DNA of 23,598 bases from Candidatus Micrarchaeum sp. (GTDB lineage: Archaea; Micrarchaeota; Micrarchaeia; CAILAH01), in the NCBI GenBank assembly GCA_020723045.1, contig DYJQ01000003.1, positions 1-23,598 on the forward strand. The letters run 5' to 3'. Below the pieces are notes generated by a model that saw only the letters and a list, made by a program, of their open reading frames with translations, was not told the DNA's origin and did no database searches. Positions 1 to 6,782 of the stretch are shown piece after piece (position 1 is the stretch's first letter; the number at the start of each line of letters is the position of its first letter). The translations under genes and the position numbers were made by a program.

Positions 1-71
1 ACCATCAATATTTCTACAAGAAAACGTATTGGCTCAGTAGTTACTCCGGCAATCATCGCGTTAGCAGCCAT
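1..71 (-). CDS. Possible partial protein-coding gene, 3' part outside the window
   Basis: The minus strand is open from about position 136 to the window edge. It reads an acidic stretch (NGDEETTPEERAA) followed by a helix-like segment (MAANAMIAGVTTEPIRF). The first in-frame ATG is at 71 and a TTG lies at 77, yet the reading frame looks coding upstream of both, back to an in-frame TAG near 147. A TATA-like box (TTTTTATA) lies around 152-160. The real start may therefore be non-standard, or there may be a frameshift. No family is recognised. It lies downstream of srp54 on the same strand. Confidence 0.3.
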   Translation of the reverse strand, partial: MAANAMIAGVTTEPIRFLVEILM

Positions 72-223
72 ATGCAACGCTTCAAGTTGCGACGCTGCTC
101 GCTCCTCTGGGGTGGTCTCTTCATCGCCATTAACATTATGTGTTTTTGTCTATAAAAAGTTATCCATCTAACGCGTTTTGTAGAAATTCCCCAACGCTAT
201 GGTTTCAATATAATAATAATTTA

Positions 224-1552
224 TTAGAACTTAAACAAACCGCCGCCACGCCGGAGCATGTGCTCAATCTTCCTTCTCATTCCCCTATCCTTTTTGAACC
301 CGTGCATCATCTTGCTGACAATGTCAAACTGCCGGAGCAGCTCCTTTACATCAGCAACACTCGTCCCCGAGCCCTTTGCGATCCTCCCAATCCTTTCCGC
401 ACTCTTCACCAATTCGGGGTTCTCCCTCTCCTCCGGCGTCATCGAGTTTATTATTGCCTCAAACCTCTTCATCTTATCCTCGCCCTGCGATATTATCTCG
501 TCGGGCACGTCTGGAGCCCCCATCATCGAGAACACCTCCTTGAGAGGCCCCATCTTCTTTGCGGCCCTCAACTGCTCGAGGAACGTCTTCATCGTGAGCT
601 TCTCTTCAACCACCTTCATGGAGTCTGCCGTCATCTCGCTCTCAACTTCCTTGACCTTGCTTATAAGCGCCTCCAAATCAGGGAACCCCAACAACCTTGC
701 CACGTACTTCTTGCTGTCGTATGGCCTGAAATCATTGATGTGCTCTCCAGTTCCTATGAACATCACTTTTGCATTCGCAGTATGCGCGGCACTCAGCGCA
801 CCGCCGGCCTTTGCACTACCATCCGCCTTTGTCACGATTATCCCGTCAACACCGACACCCTCATTGAACGCCTGCGCCTGCTTGCCAGCAACCTGTCCGA
901 TATCCGCACTCAGCACAAGGAGTTTTTCATCCGGTTGCATTACAGCACTTATCCTCTTCAGTTCATCTATCAGGCCTTCGTCAAGTGCATTCCTTCCTGA
1001 TGAATCAACGATGATGATGTTATAATCGCCAAACTTTGCAAGCGCATGCTCAACGATCTTTTCAGAACCCTTCTCACCCTTTTCCCCATAAAATGCAAGG
1101 CCCGCCTGATTGCACAACTGCTCAAGCTGTTCATATGCCGCGGGCCTGTCAGTATCCGCGCACACCACCGCAACCCGCATGCCACGCGTCTTATAATACT
1201 TACCGAGTTTTGCGGCCGTCGTGGTTTTCCCGGTGCCGTAGAGCCCGAGCAACAGTATTTTCCTATTATCGAGCTTCGGCTCGTAGTTCTCACCGAGTAT
1301 CTCCACCAGTTTATCATAGACGATTTTTACTACCCGCTCCCTTATCGCAAGGTCCTTGTGTGCCTCCAGCTCCAATGCCTGTTTCTCTATCTCCTTGGTG
1401 ACCTTCAGCACCAGATGCACATCAACATCCGCGCTTATGAGCGTCCTCTGCAATTCCTTGACCAGCTCCTTTACCGCACCCTCATCAATATAGGCTTTTC
1501 CTGTAAAGGCCGCAATGGCATTCCTTATTCTTTTTCCTAAATCGAGGTCCAT
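224..1552 (-). CDS. srp54: Signal recognition particle GTPase SRP54
   Basis: This is the SRP GTPase that binds signal peptides and 7S RNA and hands ribosome-nascent chains to FtsY and SecY at the membrane. At 442 aa it has normal family length. The N domain spans about 1-90. The G domain has P-loop GLYGTGKT (103-110), DTDRPAAYEQL (133-143), DSSGR (183-187) and TKAD (241-244). A methionine-rich M domain follows (about 310-442) with the RNA-binding signature SGTSVADVKELL and a basic, glycine-rich tail. Several G motifs differ from the common archaeal forms (GxxGSGKT, DTF/YRPAA, DTAGR, TKxDGTAKGG). It ends a minus-strand gene run, 33 bp after the thioredoxin-like gene, so co-transcription is likely. 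FtsY is at the other end of the window. Confidence 0.97.
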   Translation of the reverse strand: MDLDLGKRIRNAIAAFTGKAYIDEGAVKELVKELQRTLISADVDVHLVLKVTKEIEKQALELEAHKDLAIRERVVKIVYDKLVEILGENYEPKLDNRKILLLGLYGTGKTTTAAKLGKYYKTRGMRVAVVCADTDRPAAYEQLEQLCNQAGLAFYGEKGEKGSEKIVEHALAKFGDYNIIIVDSSGRNALDEGLIDELKRISAVMQPDEKLLVLSADIGQVAGKQAQAFNEGVGVDGIIVTKADGSAKAGGALSAAHTANAKVMFIGTGEHINDFRPYDSKKYVARLLGFPDLEALISKVKEVESEMTADSMKVVEEKLTMKTFLEQLRAAKKMGPLKEVFSMMGAPDVPDEIISQGEDKMKRFEAIINSMTPEERENPELVKSAERIGRIAKGSGTSVADVKELLRQFDIVSKMMHGFKKDRGMRRKIEHMLRRGGGLFKF

Positions 1553-1585
1553 GTATTTTTCATCTCACATTCCATTGCTTTCAGT

Positions 1586-2251
1586 TCATTCCTTATTTGA
1601 TACGCAGTTTATTTTTGTAATAATATCCTCAGCGCTTGCAGGACCGTTGAATACTTCATACCTGCCGACTCTGTCTATTACAACCGATGGGGACTGCACC
1701 ATACCGTAGTATGCCATAAACGATTTGAGTATGAGCATGTCAACATCAGTAGGGAACGAGAACACACGCACATTTGCACATCTCTGGCGTACCTCATCTA
1801 TTATCCTCCCCTGTGCATGACACTCAGGGCACTGTTTCTCACTAGTATAGAAGAAGAGGATTATCTCATCATTTCCCCCACATTTCTTCGCGTGCTGTTT
1901 GGTAAGTGAGAGTAGGCGTGCATTCGCAATGAAATACTCCCTTCTTATCATATCATAATCCTTGATCATGCTCGTGCTCGTTTGTGCCTCAAGCTCTGAG
2001 CGCAGGATGTATATCTTTCCGTTTATCGAGTCCATTTGGCTCTTCAGCAGATTGCACACGCGGCTGGTATCATTCTCATCCGCAAATGATTGGAGGATGA
2101 GGATGGCTTCCTGGTCTTCATTTATCTTGATGAGCTCGCCGCTTATCTTTGAGTATGCCATATTCTCAACATACCCGCCCACTATGAGCGAGAGTATGAG
2201 AAGGATTATCGTTATTATGCCGGCCTTTATGAATATGCTGCTGTTTACCAT
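1586..2251 (-). CDS. Membrane-anchored thioredoxin-fold protein (CPEC)
   Basis: This is a predicted 221-aa thiol-disulfide protein. One hydrophobic helix near the N-terminus (about residues 8-28) anchors it. A polar, probably helical spacer (about 30-120) follows, then a C-terminal thioredoxin-like fold with CPEC at 141-144 and a likely cis-proline in SPS (187-189). A single N-terminal anchor would most simply place the Trx domain outside the cytoplasm, where it could oxidise, reduce or isomerise secreted proteins; this is inference. I start at ATG 2251 because AGGTG lies 8 nt upstream. The in-frame GTG at 2260 is inside that Shine-Dalgarno. It lies 30 bp after the glycosyltransferase stop and 33 bp before srp54, so it is probably in one operon with them. 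The exact subfamily is not recognised. Confidence 0.8.
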   Translation of the reverse strand: MVNSSIFIKAGIITIILLILSLIVGGYVENMAYSKISGELIKINEDQEAILILQSFADENDTSRVCNLLKSQMDSINGKIYILRSELEAQTSTSMIKDYDMIRREYFIANARLLSLTKQHAKKCGGNDEIILFFYTSEKQCPECHAQGRIIDEVRQRCANVRVFSFPTDVDMLILKSFMAYYGMVQSPSVVIDRVGRYEVFNGPASAEDIITKINCVSNKE

Positions 2252-2281
2252 ATGTATCACACCTTTATGATAATCTTGCTT

Positions 2282-3604
2282 CTACCAGTGGTAGTCGCTA
2301 CCATACACCTCTTTGTAAACGCTGTAAACATATATCGCTGAGATAATGATGCTATACACAAACATGAAGAATGCAAACACTGGTGCATCCCTCCACGTAA
2401 CTTTCCGTCCACCGAGTTTGTGGCTTATTGTTATGGCTGCAAGCCATGGCAGTATCATTATGATGAACATTAATACGCCGGAGGATGAGCCGAACATACC
2501 CGTGATGAGGTTGGCAAGTGATAGGCTGTTTGTAGAGAGGTAGACGGAGAGGAGCTTGGCATTCCAGAATAGCGTGTACATGCCCATATAAGCCAGGAAG
2601 TATATAGTGGCCAGTGCTGCAACCTCACTCGCCAGCGAGAACGGCAGCACGAACATACCAAAATAACCGTACTTTGGGTTGAGGAGCATATCCCTGTGCT
2701 TTATTATATTGGAAAGCTTGCCCCTGTACCACCTCGTCCTCTGTCTCCACAACGATTTTATGTTATTCGGCACTTCAGTGTAGACTTCTGCTTCATATGC
2801 AAAACCTATCCTGTATCCGAGTTTTCTCAGCCGCCACGCGATCTCCAAATCCTCTGTGATGTTGTTGGTATCAAACATCCCCGCTTTCAGGAGTGCTGAC
2901 TTCCTGAACAACGTCATCGGGCCGGGTGTAACGAATACTGCATCGAGCAGGTAGTAGGTTATGGCCGAGAACCCAAACCCTATGAAATACTCAATCTCTT
3001 GCACCTTGGCTAGGAATGATTTGTTGTTCGAGACTTTCACGAAGCACGTTACCGCGCCCATTTCATTATCGCTTATCATTTTTGCAGCCATATACTTGAG
3101 CGCGTTTTTGTGGAGGTATGTGTCAGAGTCTATGCAGAATATGTACTCGTTTTTTGCCAATAGTATGCCCTCGTTGAGTGCCTCCGCCTTACCTTCGTTC
3201 TTTTCCTTTAGTATAAGCTTTATATCTCTCATGCGCCGGAGTATCTCCCGCGTACCGTCAGTACTCCCGTCATCTACCACAATTATCTCAATGCCGTTTG
3301 GGTAATCTGCACCCCTTATTGATTCGACCGTCTTCTCAATCGTCATCTTGCAGTTGTATGAAGGAATGATTACGGTAATGGGCGGTAGGTCCTTTGCATC
3401 CACTGCTGCATCATAATCCTTTGAATGGTCAACATACACTAGGAGGAGCACAGTAGTCACATATAATAACACTATATTTGGCACAAGCACTGTCCAGTAA
3501 TAACCAAAACTGGTGAATGAGTAGTATGCAGCGCTTGCGGTGAGGATAAAGAACAATGCGAGTAGTACAGGCCTTTTTTCCTCATTCCTTATGCTCTTTC
3601 CCAT
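2282..3604 (-). CDS. Membrane family 2 glycosyltransferase (processive type)
   Basis: This 440-aa protein has GT-A family 2 motifs: DDGS (111-114) for nucleotide-sugar binding, DSD (159-161) for metal, TED (250-252) for the catalytic base, and QRTRW (288-292), the Q/RxxRW motif of processive enzymes such as poly-GlcNAc, hyaluronan and cellulose synthases. Two membrane helices precede the catalytic domain (about 13-58) and about three follow it, giving the usual architecture with a cytoplasmic active site and a transmembrane channel. It probably makes or extends a surface polysaccharide, but the sugar cannot be told from sequence. The start ATG has a GGGTG Shine-Dalgarno. An AT-rich TATA candidate near 3646-3657 suggests its own promoter after tfe. 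It may head the operon with the thioredoxin-like gene and srp54. Confidence 0.9.
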   Translation of the reverse strand: MGKSIRNEEKRPVLLALFFILTASAAYYSFTSFGYYWTVLVPNIVLLYVTTVLLLVYVDHSKDYDAAVDAKDLPPITVIIPSYNCKMTIEKTVESIRGADYPNGIEIIVVDDGSTDGTREILRRMRDIKLILKEKNEGKAEALNEGILLAKNEYIFCIDSDTYLHKNALKYMAAKMISDNEMGAVTCFVKVSNNKSFLAKVQEIEYFIGFGFSAITYYLLDAVFVTPGPMTLFRKSALLKAGMFDTNNITEDLEIAWRLRKLGYRIGFAYEAEVYTEVPNNIKSLWRQRTRWYRGKLSNIIKHRDMLLNPKYGYFGMFVLPFSLASEVAALATIYFLAYMGMYTLFWNAKLLSVYLSTNSLSLANLITGMFGSSSGVLMFIIMILPWLAAITISHKLGGRKVTWRDAPVFAFFMFVYSIIISAIYVYSVYKEVYGSDYHW

Positions 3605-3683
3605 AGTAGTTTAGCACCCTTGGAATCAAACTAATTAGGCCGAAAGTGTTTTAATATGTTGGCTGTTGGCAATACGCTGTGCA

Positions 3684-4265
3684 TCAAATTACTTTCATTG
3701 TTTTGTATTTTTTTGCGTGAAGATGGCCAAACTGCCGGCGTATCTCGGAGGTCTCCTTCCGTATCTGTTCAGCCATCCTTGCCATCTTCTTCAAATCCTC
3801 ATCTGTTATGTCCCGGTCTAGGATCGTTTCACAGAGCGGGCAGTGGTAGAGAAGGCTTGTGGCCCTGTCAAAATCATATGTTTGCTCACACTTCCTGCAT
3901 ATGTATAGTGTGAATGCATCGCTGTCATTGAGCCTCTGTTCTATATTTTTGAGGTCCTCCTCCTTCTGCTGGAGGTATGCATCGATGAGCTTGTCCAACC
4001 GCACAAACCAACCGTAGTAGTACCACCCACTCTCTTTGTCTTTAGACCTATTGTAATCTATCACACCCATATAATGCATCTTGTTGAGGATCATGCGCAC
4101 ATCCGCCGCGCGTATGTTACACTTTGCAGCCAAGTCCTCATCACTTATGGGCTCTATCATATTTGCAGCAAGGATAGGTGCATATTCCCCTCCGATGGAT
4201 TTCAAAAAGAGCTGTATCTCCTTTCTTTCTATGAATTTCTTAGGGTCATTCATAGAAGAGCGCAT
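3684..4265 (-). CDS. tfe: Transcription initiation factor TFE (TFIIE-alpha homologue)
   Basis: TFE helps RNA polymerase open promoters and load template after TBP/TFB binding. The 193-aa protein has an N-terminal winged helix (about 15-95, including the DLAAKCNIRAADVRMIL helix-turn-helix) and a zinc ribbon with CxxC pairs at 123/126 and 142/145, followed by a basic charged helical tail. Length and order match archaeal TFE-alpha. The start at 4265 has no Shine-Dalgarno, and an AT-rich TATA candidate (TTTAAATA, 4286-4293) lies about 25 nt upstream, so the transcript is probably leaderless. A second in-frame ATG at 4253 is possible. An 80-bp gap separates it from the glycosyltransferase gene. 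Confidence 0.95.
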   Translation of the reverse strand: MRSSMNDPKKFIERKEIQLFLKSIGGEYAPILAANMIEPISDEDLAAKCNIRAADVRMILNKMHYMGVIDYNRSKDKESGWYYYGWFVRLDKLIDAYLQQKEEDLKNIEQRLNDSDAFTLYICRKCEQTYDFDRATSLLYHCPLCETILDRDITDEDLKKMARMAEQIRKETSEIRRQFGHLHAKKYKTMKVI

Positions 4266-4285
4266 ATCTATTTTAAGAGACGTTA

Positions 4286-4307
4286 TTATTTAAATGTTTT
4301 TATATAA
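4286..4307 (-). promoter_or_regulatory. Promoter of tfe (TATA candidates)
   Basis: On the minus strand, TTATATAAAA (4298-4307) and TTTAAATA (4286-4293) lie about 37 and 25 nt before the tfe ATG. The nearer one gives transcription starting at or very near the start codon, which fits the lack of a Shine-Dalgarno. Confidence 0.5.
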
Positions 4308-4330
4308 CCCGTAATTTGCCCCATTCAACA

Positions 4331-4339
4331 AGTAAAAAG
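4331..4339 (-). terminator. Oligo-T tract after the tRNA
   Basis: Immediately after the discriminator base the minus strand reads CTTTTTACT. A short T tract here fits the U-tract termination used by archaeal RNA polymerase. No CCA is encoded. Confidence 0.5.
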
Positions 4340-4353
4340 CGGGCCCGAAGGGA

Positions 4354-4388
4354 TATCCACGCAGTTTTGCATGAATGCAAAACCACTA
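4354..4388 (-). other. tRNA intron 2, T-loop position 59/60 (35 nt)
   Basis: Splicing between A59 and T60 restores loop TTCAAAT. The central helix is TTCA (nt 54-57) with TGGA at the intron 3' end, giving 4 of 4 pairs including one U-G. The 3-nt bulges are AA|T and TA|T. Beyond one A-G mismatch, the intron continues as a 12-bp stem (GTGGTTTTGCAT with ATGCAAAACTGC, two wobbles). This is a standard substrate geometry for the archaeal splicing endonuclease at a non-canonical location. Confidence 0.85.
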
Positions 4389-4409
4389 TTTGAACCCTTA
4401 CTCCAAGGT

Positions 4410-4453
4410 CTCATCTGGAATCTACCTATTTCTCCAGCGTTTGGAGATGGCAT
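4410..4453 (-). other. tRNA intron 1, anticodon loop position 37/38 (44 nt)
   Basis: The intron begins ATGCC and ends GATGAG on the minus strand. A bulge-helix-bulge can be drawn with central helix CTTC (nt 32-35) against GATG, containing one U-U mismatch, and bulges GA|A and AG|A. The inner helix is weaker (TG/CA, then ATCT/AGAT after an internal loop). An internal TCTCC/GGAGA hairpin is an alternative fold. Confidence 0.8.
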
Positions 4454-4516
4454 TCGAAGCCTTGTAGGCTATCCAGGTTACCTCACGGGCCCCTATTACA
4501 CGATTTGAGTAAAAAC

Positions 4517-4526
4517 TATTTATATG
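4517..4526. promoter_or_regulatory. Shared TATA region between tRNA-Arg and the HD-domain gene
   Basis: The sequence TATTTATATG reads as a TATA box on both strands (minus: CATATAAATA). Its centre is about 27 nt before the ATG of the plus-strand gene at 4549 and about 30 nt before the 5' end of the minus-strand tRNA. No other TATA-like element is seen in the 56-bp gap, so one element may serve both genes. Confidence 0.55.
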
Positions 4527-4548
4527 CGTAGTGGTGCTATAACTACCC

Positions 4549-5121
4549 ATGCTCACTGAAAGGCAGATCGTGCAGGTGCTTAGGTTTGCGGAGCTCGCAT
4601 ATGAGGCCAATGACAAGTTCCACACAATTGAGCATGCGAAGGAGAGTGCACGTATATCGCTTGAGCTGGCCAAGGCGGAGGGAGGCAATGAGGATGTGTG
4701 CTGGGTCTCTGCAATGCTCCACGATATAAGCCGAGGCTTGTGCGAAAAGAATGGGTGCGACCATGGCAGTGAGGGTGCGAAGTATGCAAAAGAATTCCTA
4801 GTTGCTGCAGGCGGGTTTGACCAGCAATTGGTTGATGGTGTATACGATTCTATCTACTTTCACAACAAGGAGTTTCTTGAAGGGCCCATCGAGCGCCAGA
4901 TAGTGTGGGATGCGGACAAGCTACAGTCGTTCACACTTGATGGGTTTAAGAGCAGGTTATGTACCTATTGGTACGAACGGCTTGGTGAGAAATGGCTTGC
5001 CAAGGTTAAATCGGAGTACCAGTTTTATTATGATAGGTTTCACACCAAGACAGCGCAGTTGATTATTGCAAAGCATAGGCCATCTATTGAAGCGTATATA
5101 AATTCGTTGGAGGCACAATAA
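4549..5121 (+). CDS. HD-domain phosphohydrolase
   Basis: This 190-aa protein belongs to the HD superfamily of metal-dependent phosphohydrolases. Metal-ligand candidates are visible in order: H25/H29 (FHTIEHA), the HD doublet H58-D59 (MLHDISRG), H72, H105 (YFHN) and D121/D123 (WDADKLQ). That spacing matches the small single-domain HD hydrolases that act on nucleotides or other phosphoesters. The substrate cannot be deduced, and no partner domain is present. There is no Shine-Dalgarno, and a TATA box about 27 nt upstream implies a leaderless transcript. It is divergent from the tRNA, and a hairpin spans its stop codon. Confidence 0.85.
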   Translation: MLTERQIVQVLRFAELAYEANDKFHTIEHAKESARISLELAKAEGGNEDVCWVSAMLHDISRGLCEKNGCDHGSEGAKYAKEFLVAAGGFDQQLVDGVYDSIYFHNKEFLEGPIERQIVWDADKLQSFTLDGFKSRLCTYWYERLGEKWLAKVKSEYQFYYDRFHTKTAQLIIAKHRPSIEAYINSLEAQ

Positions 5122-5129
5122 AGTGCCTC
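5110..5129 (+). terminator. Hairpin spanning the stop codon of the HD gene
   Basis: GAGGCAC (5110-5116) and GTGCCTC (5123-5129) form a perfect 7-bp stem with the 6-nt loop AATAAA, which contains the stop codon. T-rich runs follow from 5151. It could mark the 3' end of the mRNA or stabilise it. Archaeal termination does not require a hairpin, so the role is uncertain. Confidence 0.4.
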
Positions 5130-5209
5130 ACTGGAAAAACACCATGATGATTGATTTTTGAACTGTTTTACTGGAAAAACACCAGGATTGATTTTTATAT
5201 TGTTTTTTC
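5130..5209 (+). repeat. Two-copy ~40-bp direct repeat in the herA-like promoter
   Basis: The 15-mer ACTGGAAAAACACCA occurs at 5130-5144 and again at 5170-5184. Each copy is followed by GATTGATTTTT and a T-rich end, so the period is 40 bp. The second copy carries the TATA-like ATTTTTATAT (5191-5200), 28 nt before the herA-like ATG. In the first copy that stretch is ATTTTTGAAC and lacks a good TATA. It looks like a duplicated promoter block. Confidence 0.75.
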
Positions 5210-5222
5210 CTAACTCTAATCC

Positions 5223-6743
5223 ATGGCCAACGGCAAGCTGGGCACAGTAATCTCAATGATTGATTCGCCGAATACCACAAAATTTGCGTTTGTAATCAAT
5301 GATGATGCACTCGGCGAGTTAAAGAAAGGCCAGTTTATAGAGGTACCGCATGAGAACGGCAAATTGATTGCGTCCGTGAATGATATATTCCGCTCAAACA
5401 AGTATTTCGAGAGGGCTGAGAGTGTTGCGGAGTATGAGCGTGCGGGTATTATGTCCTCACATTTTCCCGTAAATGATTGGAGCTTTACAATCGCTGAGGT
5501 GCGCATAATAGGGGTGTTTGACGGCAAGCTGCTGCACAGGTGCTCCTTCCCGCCATCACCAGGAAGCGATGTTTTTGCAGTTGAGGATGAACTGTTGGCC
5601 AAATATCTCGGCTTCAAGGATAACGGCCTCACTGTCGGCAAACTGCTCAACCATAACGTTGATGTCCGGCTGGGCCTTTCAAGACTATTCCAGAAACACG
5701 TGGCGATACTGGCGATGAGCGGGGCGGGTAAATCGTATTTAGTGAGCGTACTTTTAGAAGAACTGCTCGAGCGAAAGCCAGAAGACGGGCGGCTCGGGAT
5801 TGTTGTGATAGACGTCCATGGCGAGTATGCGGCTATGAAGGGGACTGCATTATCTGATAGGATTACTGTATACGATGCAGACAAGATACGTATAGGCACC
5901 AAGAATACCTCTCCTGAAATGCTTCCATTCTATCATTCGCTCAGCGGCCCGCAGAAGAGGATGTTCTCCGCAACATTCAATGAGCTTAAGAAGGCTGCAA
6001 AGCTTGAGAGGAAATTCTTCACTATAAAGGATATTATACTCAACCTGAATGCAATTGAGGATAAGAAGTCAGTTGCTACAAGAGATGCGCTTCTTGACCA
6101 TCTTGAACAGGCACACAGGATGCGGTTGTTCGGGAAGGTTGATGACCCATCCATAACCTCGCTTGTGAGGCCCGGCTATATGAGTGTTATCAACCTAAAG
6201 AACGTAGACAATGAAAAGAAGAAACAGATGATTGTCACATACTTGGCGCGCAGGCTCTTTAATACGATAAAGAAAGGGAAGTTGCCCCCGTTTGTGCTGG
6301 TGATCGAGGAGGCGCATAATTTTGCTTCTGAAAAGGTGAAGCGGGAGGATATGCTCTCAAAGAGCGAGATAGAGCGGATTGCCAGAGAGGGGAGAAAGTT
6401 CGGTGCATCGCTGTGCCTGATTTCGCAGAGGCCCGTCCACCTGAGCACCACTGCATTGTCTCAGTGCAATACCCAAATAATACTGCGTGTCACAAACCCA
6501 TACGATATAGACCACATAAAAGAGAGTTGTGAGGGTATTGACTATTACATGTCGAATCAGATAACCATGCTGAAGACTGGTGAAGCGCTAATCCTAGGCG
6601 AGGCTGTTGTCCAACCCATCTTTGTAAGAGTGAGGGAGAGGAAGTATGATTTCGTGAGTGCCGGTGTTGACTTGGAAGCGATGGCCAGACAGTATGAGCA
6701 GGAATTGAACAGCAAGAAAGAGGATGTCGAGGCATTTTTGTAA
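5223..6743 (+). CDS. HerA-like FtsK/HerA-superfamily ATPase (DUF87)
   Basis: This 506-aa protein is a hexameric-translocase-type ATPase. An N-terminal beta-barrel-like region (about 1-140) resembles the HAS domain. The RecA-type core has Walker A MSGAGKSY (165-172), DVHGEY (197-202), an insertion (about 230-320), Walker B LVIEEAHN (359-366), an arginine-finger region IAREGRKFG (about 386-394) and the sensor SQRP (401-404). HerA proper works with the nuclease NurA and with Mre11-Rad50 in end resection, but none of those genes is in the window, so its partner is open. The start has no Shine-Dalgarno and a TATA 28 nt upstream, which implies a leaderless transcript. The next gene, rnhC, is 39 bp downstream. 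Confidence 0.9.
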   Translation: MANGKLGTVISMIDSPNTTKFAFVINDDALGELKKGQFIEVPHENGKLIASVNDIFRSNKYFERAESVAEYERAGIMSSHFPVNDWSFTIAEVRIIGVFDGKLLHRCSFPPSPGSDVFAVEDELLAKYLGFKDNGLTVGKLLNHNVDVRLGLSRLFQKHVAILAMSGAGKSYLVSVLLEELLERKPEDGRLGIVVIDVHGEYAAMKGTALSDRITVYDADKIRIGTKNTSPEMLPFYHSLSGPQKRMFSATFNELKKAAKLERKFFTIKDIILNLNAIEDKKSVATRDALLDHLEQAHRMRLFGKVDDPSITSLVRPGYMSVINLKNVDNEKKKQMIVTYLARRLFNTIKKGKLPPFVLVIEEAHNFASEKVKREDMLSKSEIERIAREGRKFGASLCLISQRPVHLSTTALSQCNTQIILRVTNPYDIDHIKESCEGIDYYMSNQITMLKTGEALILGEAVVQPIFVRVRERKYDFVSAGVDLEAMARQYEQELNSKKEDVEAFL

Positions 6744-6782
6744 AACAAAACATTAAATCATTTTGCACCAATTCTACTTCGT

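Larger units (their letters stand above)
4340..4492 (-). tRNA. tRNA-Arg(TCG) with two introns
   Basis: The 153-nt gene folds into a 74-nt tRNA after removal of two introns. The acceptor arm GGGCCCG/CGGGCCC is perfect. The D arm is AGGT/GCCT with GG in the loop followed by A20. The anticodon stem CAAGG/CCTTG carries loop CTTCGAA with anticodon TCG at 4455-4457. The variable region is 4 nt, the T arm AAGGG/CCCTT has loop TTCAAAT, and the discriminator is G. A20, C35 and G36 fit arginine identity. Intron 1 (44 nt) sits at the canonical site 37/38. Intron 2 (35 nt) sits in the T-loop at 59/60. Each can form a bulge-helix-bulge. Both introns are needed: the 3' half of the anticodon stem and the 3' half of the T stem are otherwise displaced. 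Confidence 0.9.

Noticed and set aside
140..1025. Long plus-strand open frames opposite srp54
   Set aside because: They are antisense shadows of a conserved gene. They have no ribosome-binding site and give low-complexity or atypical protein sequence.
4340..4492. Alternative tRNA identity (anticodon read one base off as TTC or CGA)
   Set aside because: The 5-bp stem CAAGG/CCTTG fixes a 7-nt loop with TCG at 34-36. A20 and discriminator G also fit arginine.
4422..4789. Minus-strand open frames over the tRNA and the start of the HD gene
   Set aside because: They overlap a structurally well-supported tRNA and a divergent promoter, and no coding signature is seen.
5130..5209. Short CRISPR array
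   Set aside because: There are only two repeat copies with degenerate surroundings and no spacer-repeat regularity beyond one period.
5216..5902. Minus-strand 228-codon open frame opposite the HerA-like gene
   Set aside because: It is Ser/Pro-rich shadow sequence. The plus strand carries clear Walker motifs.
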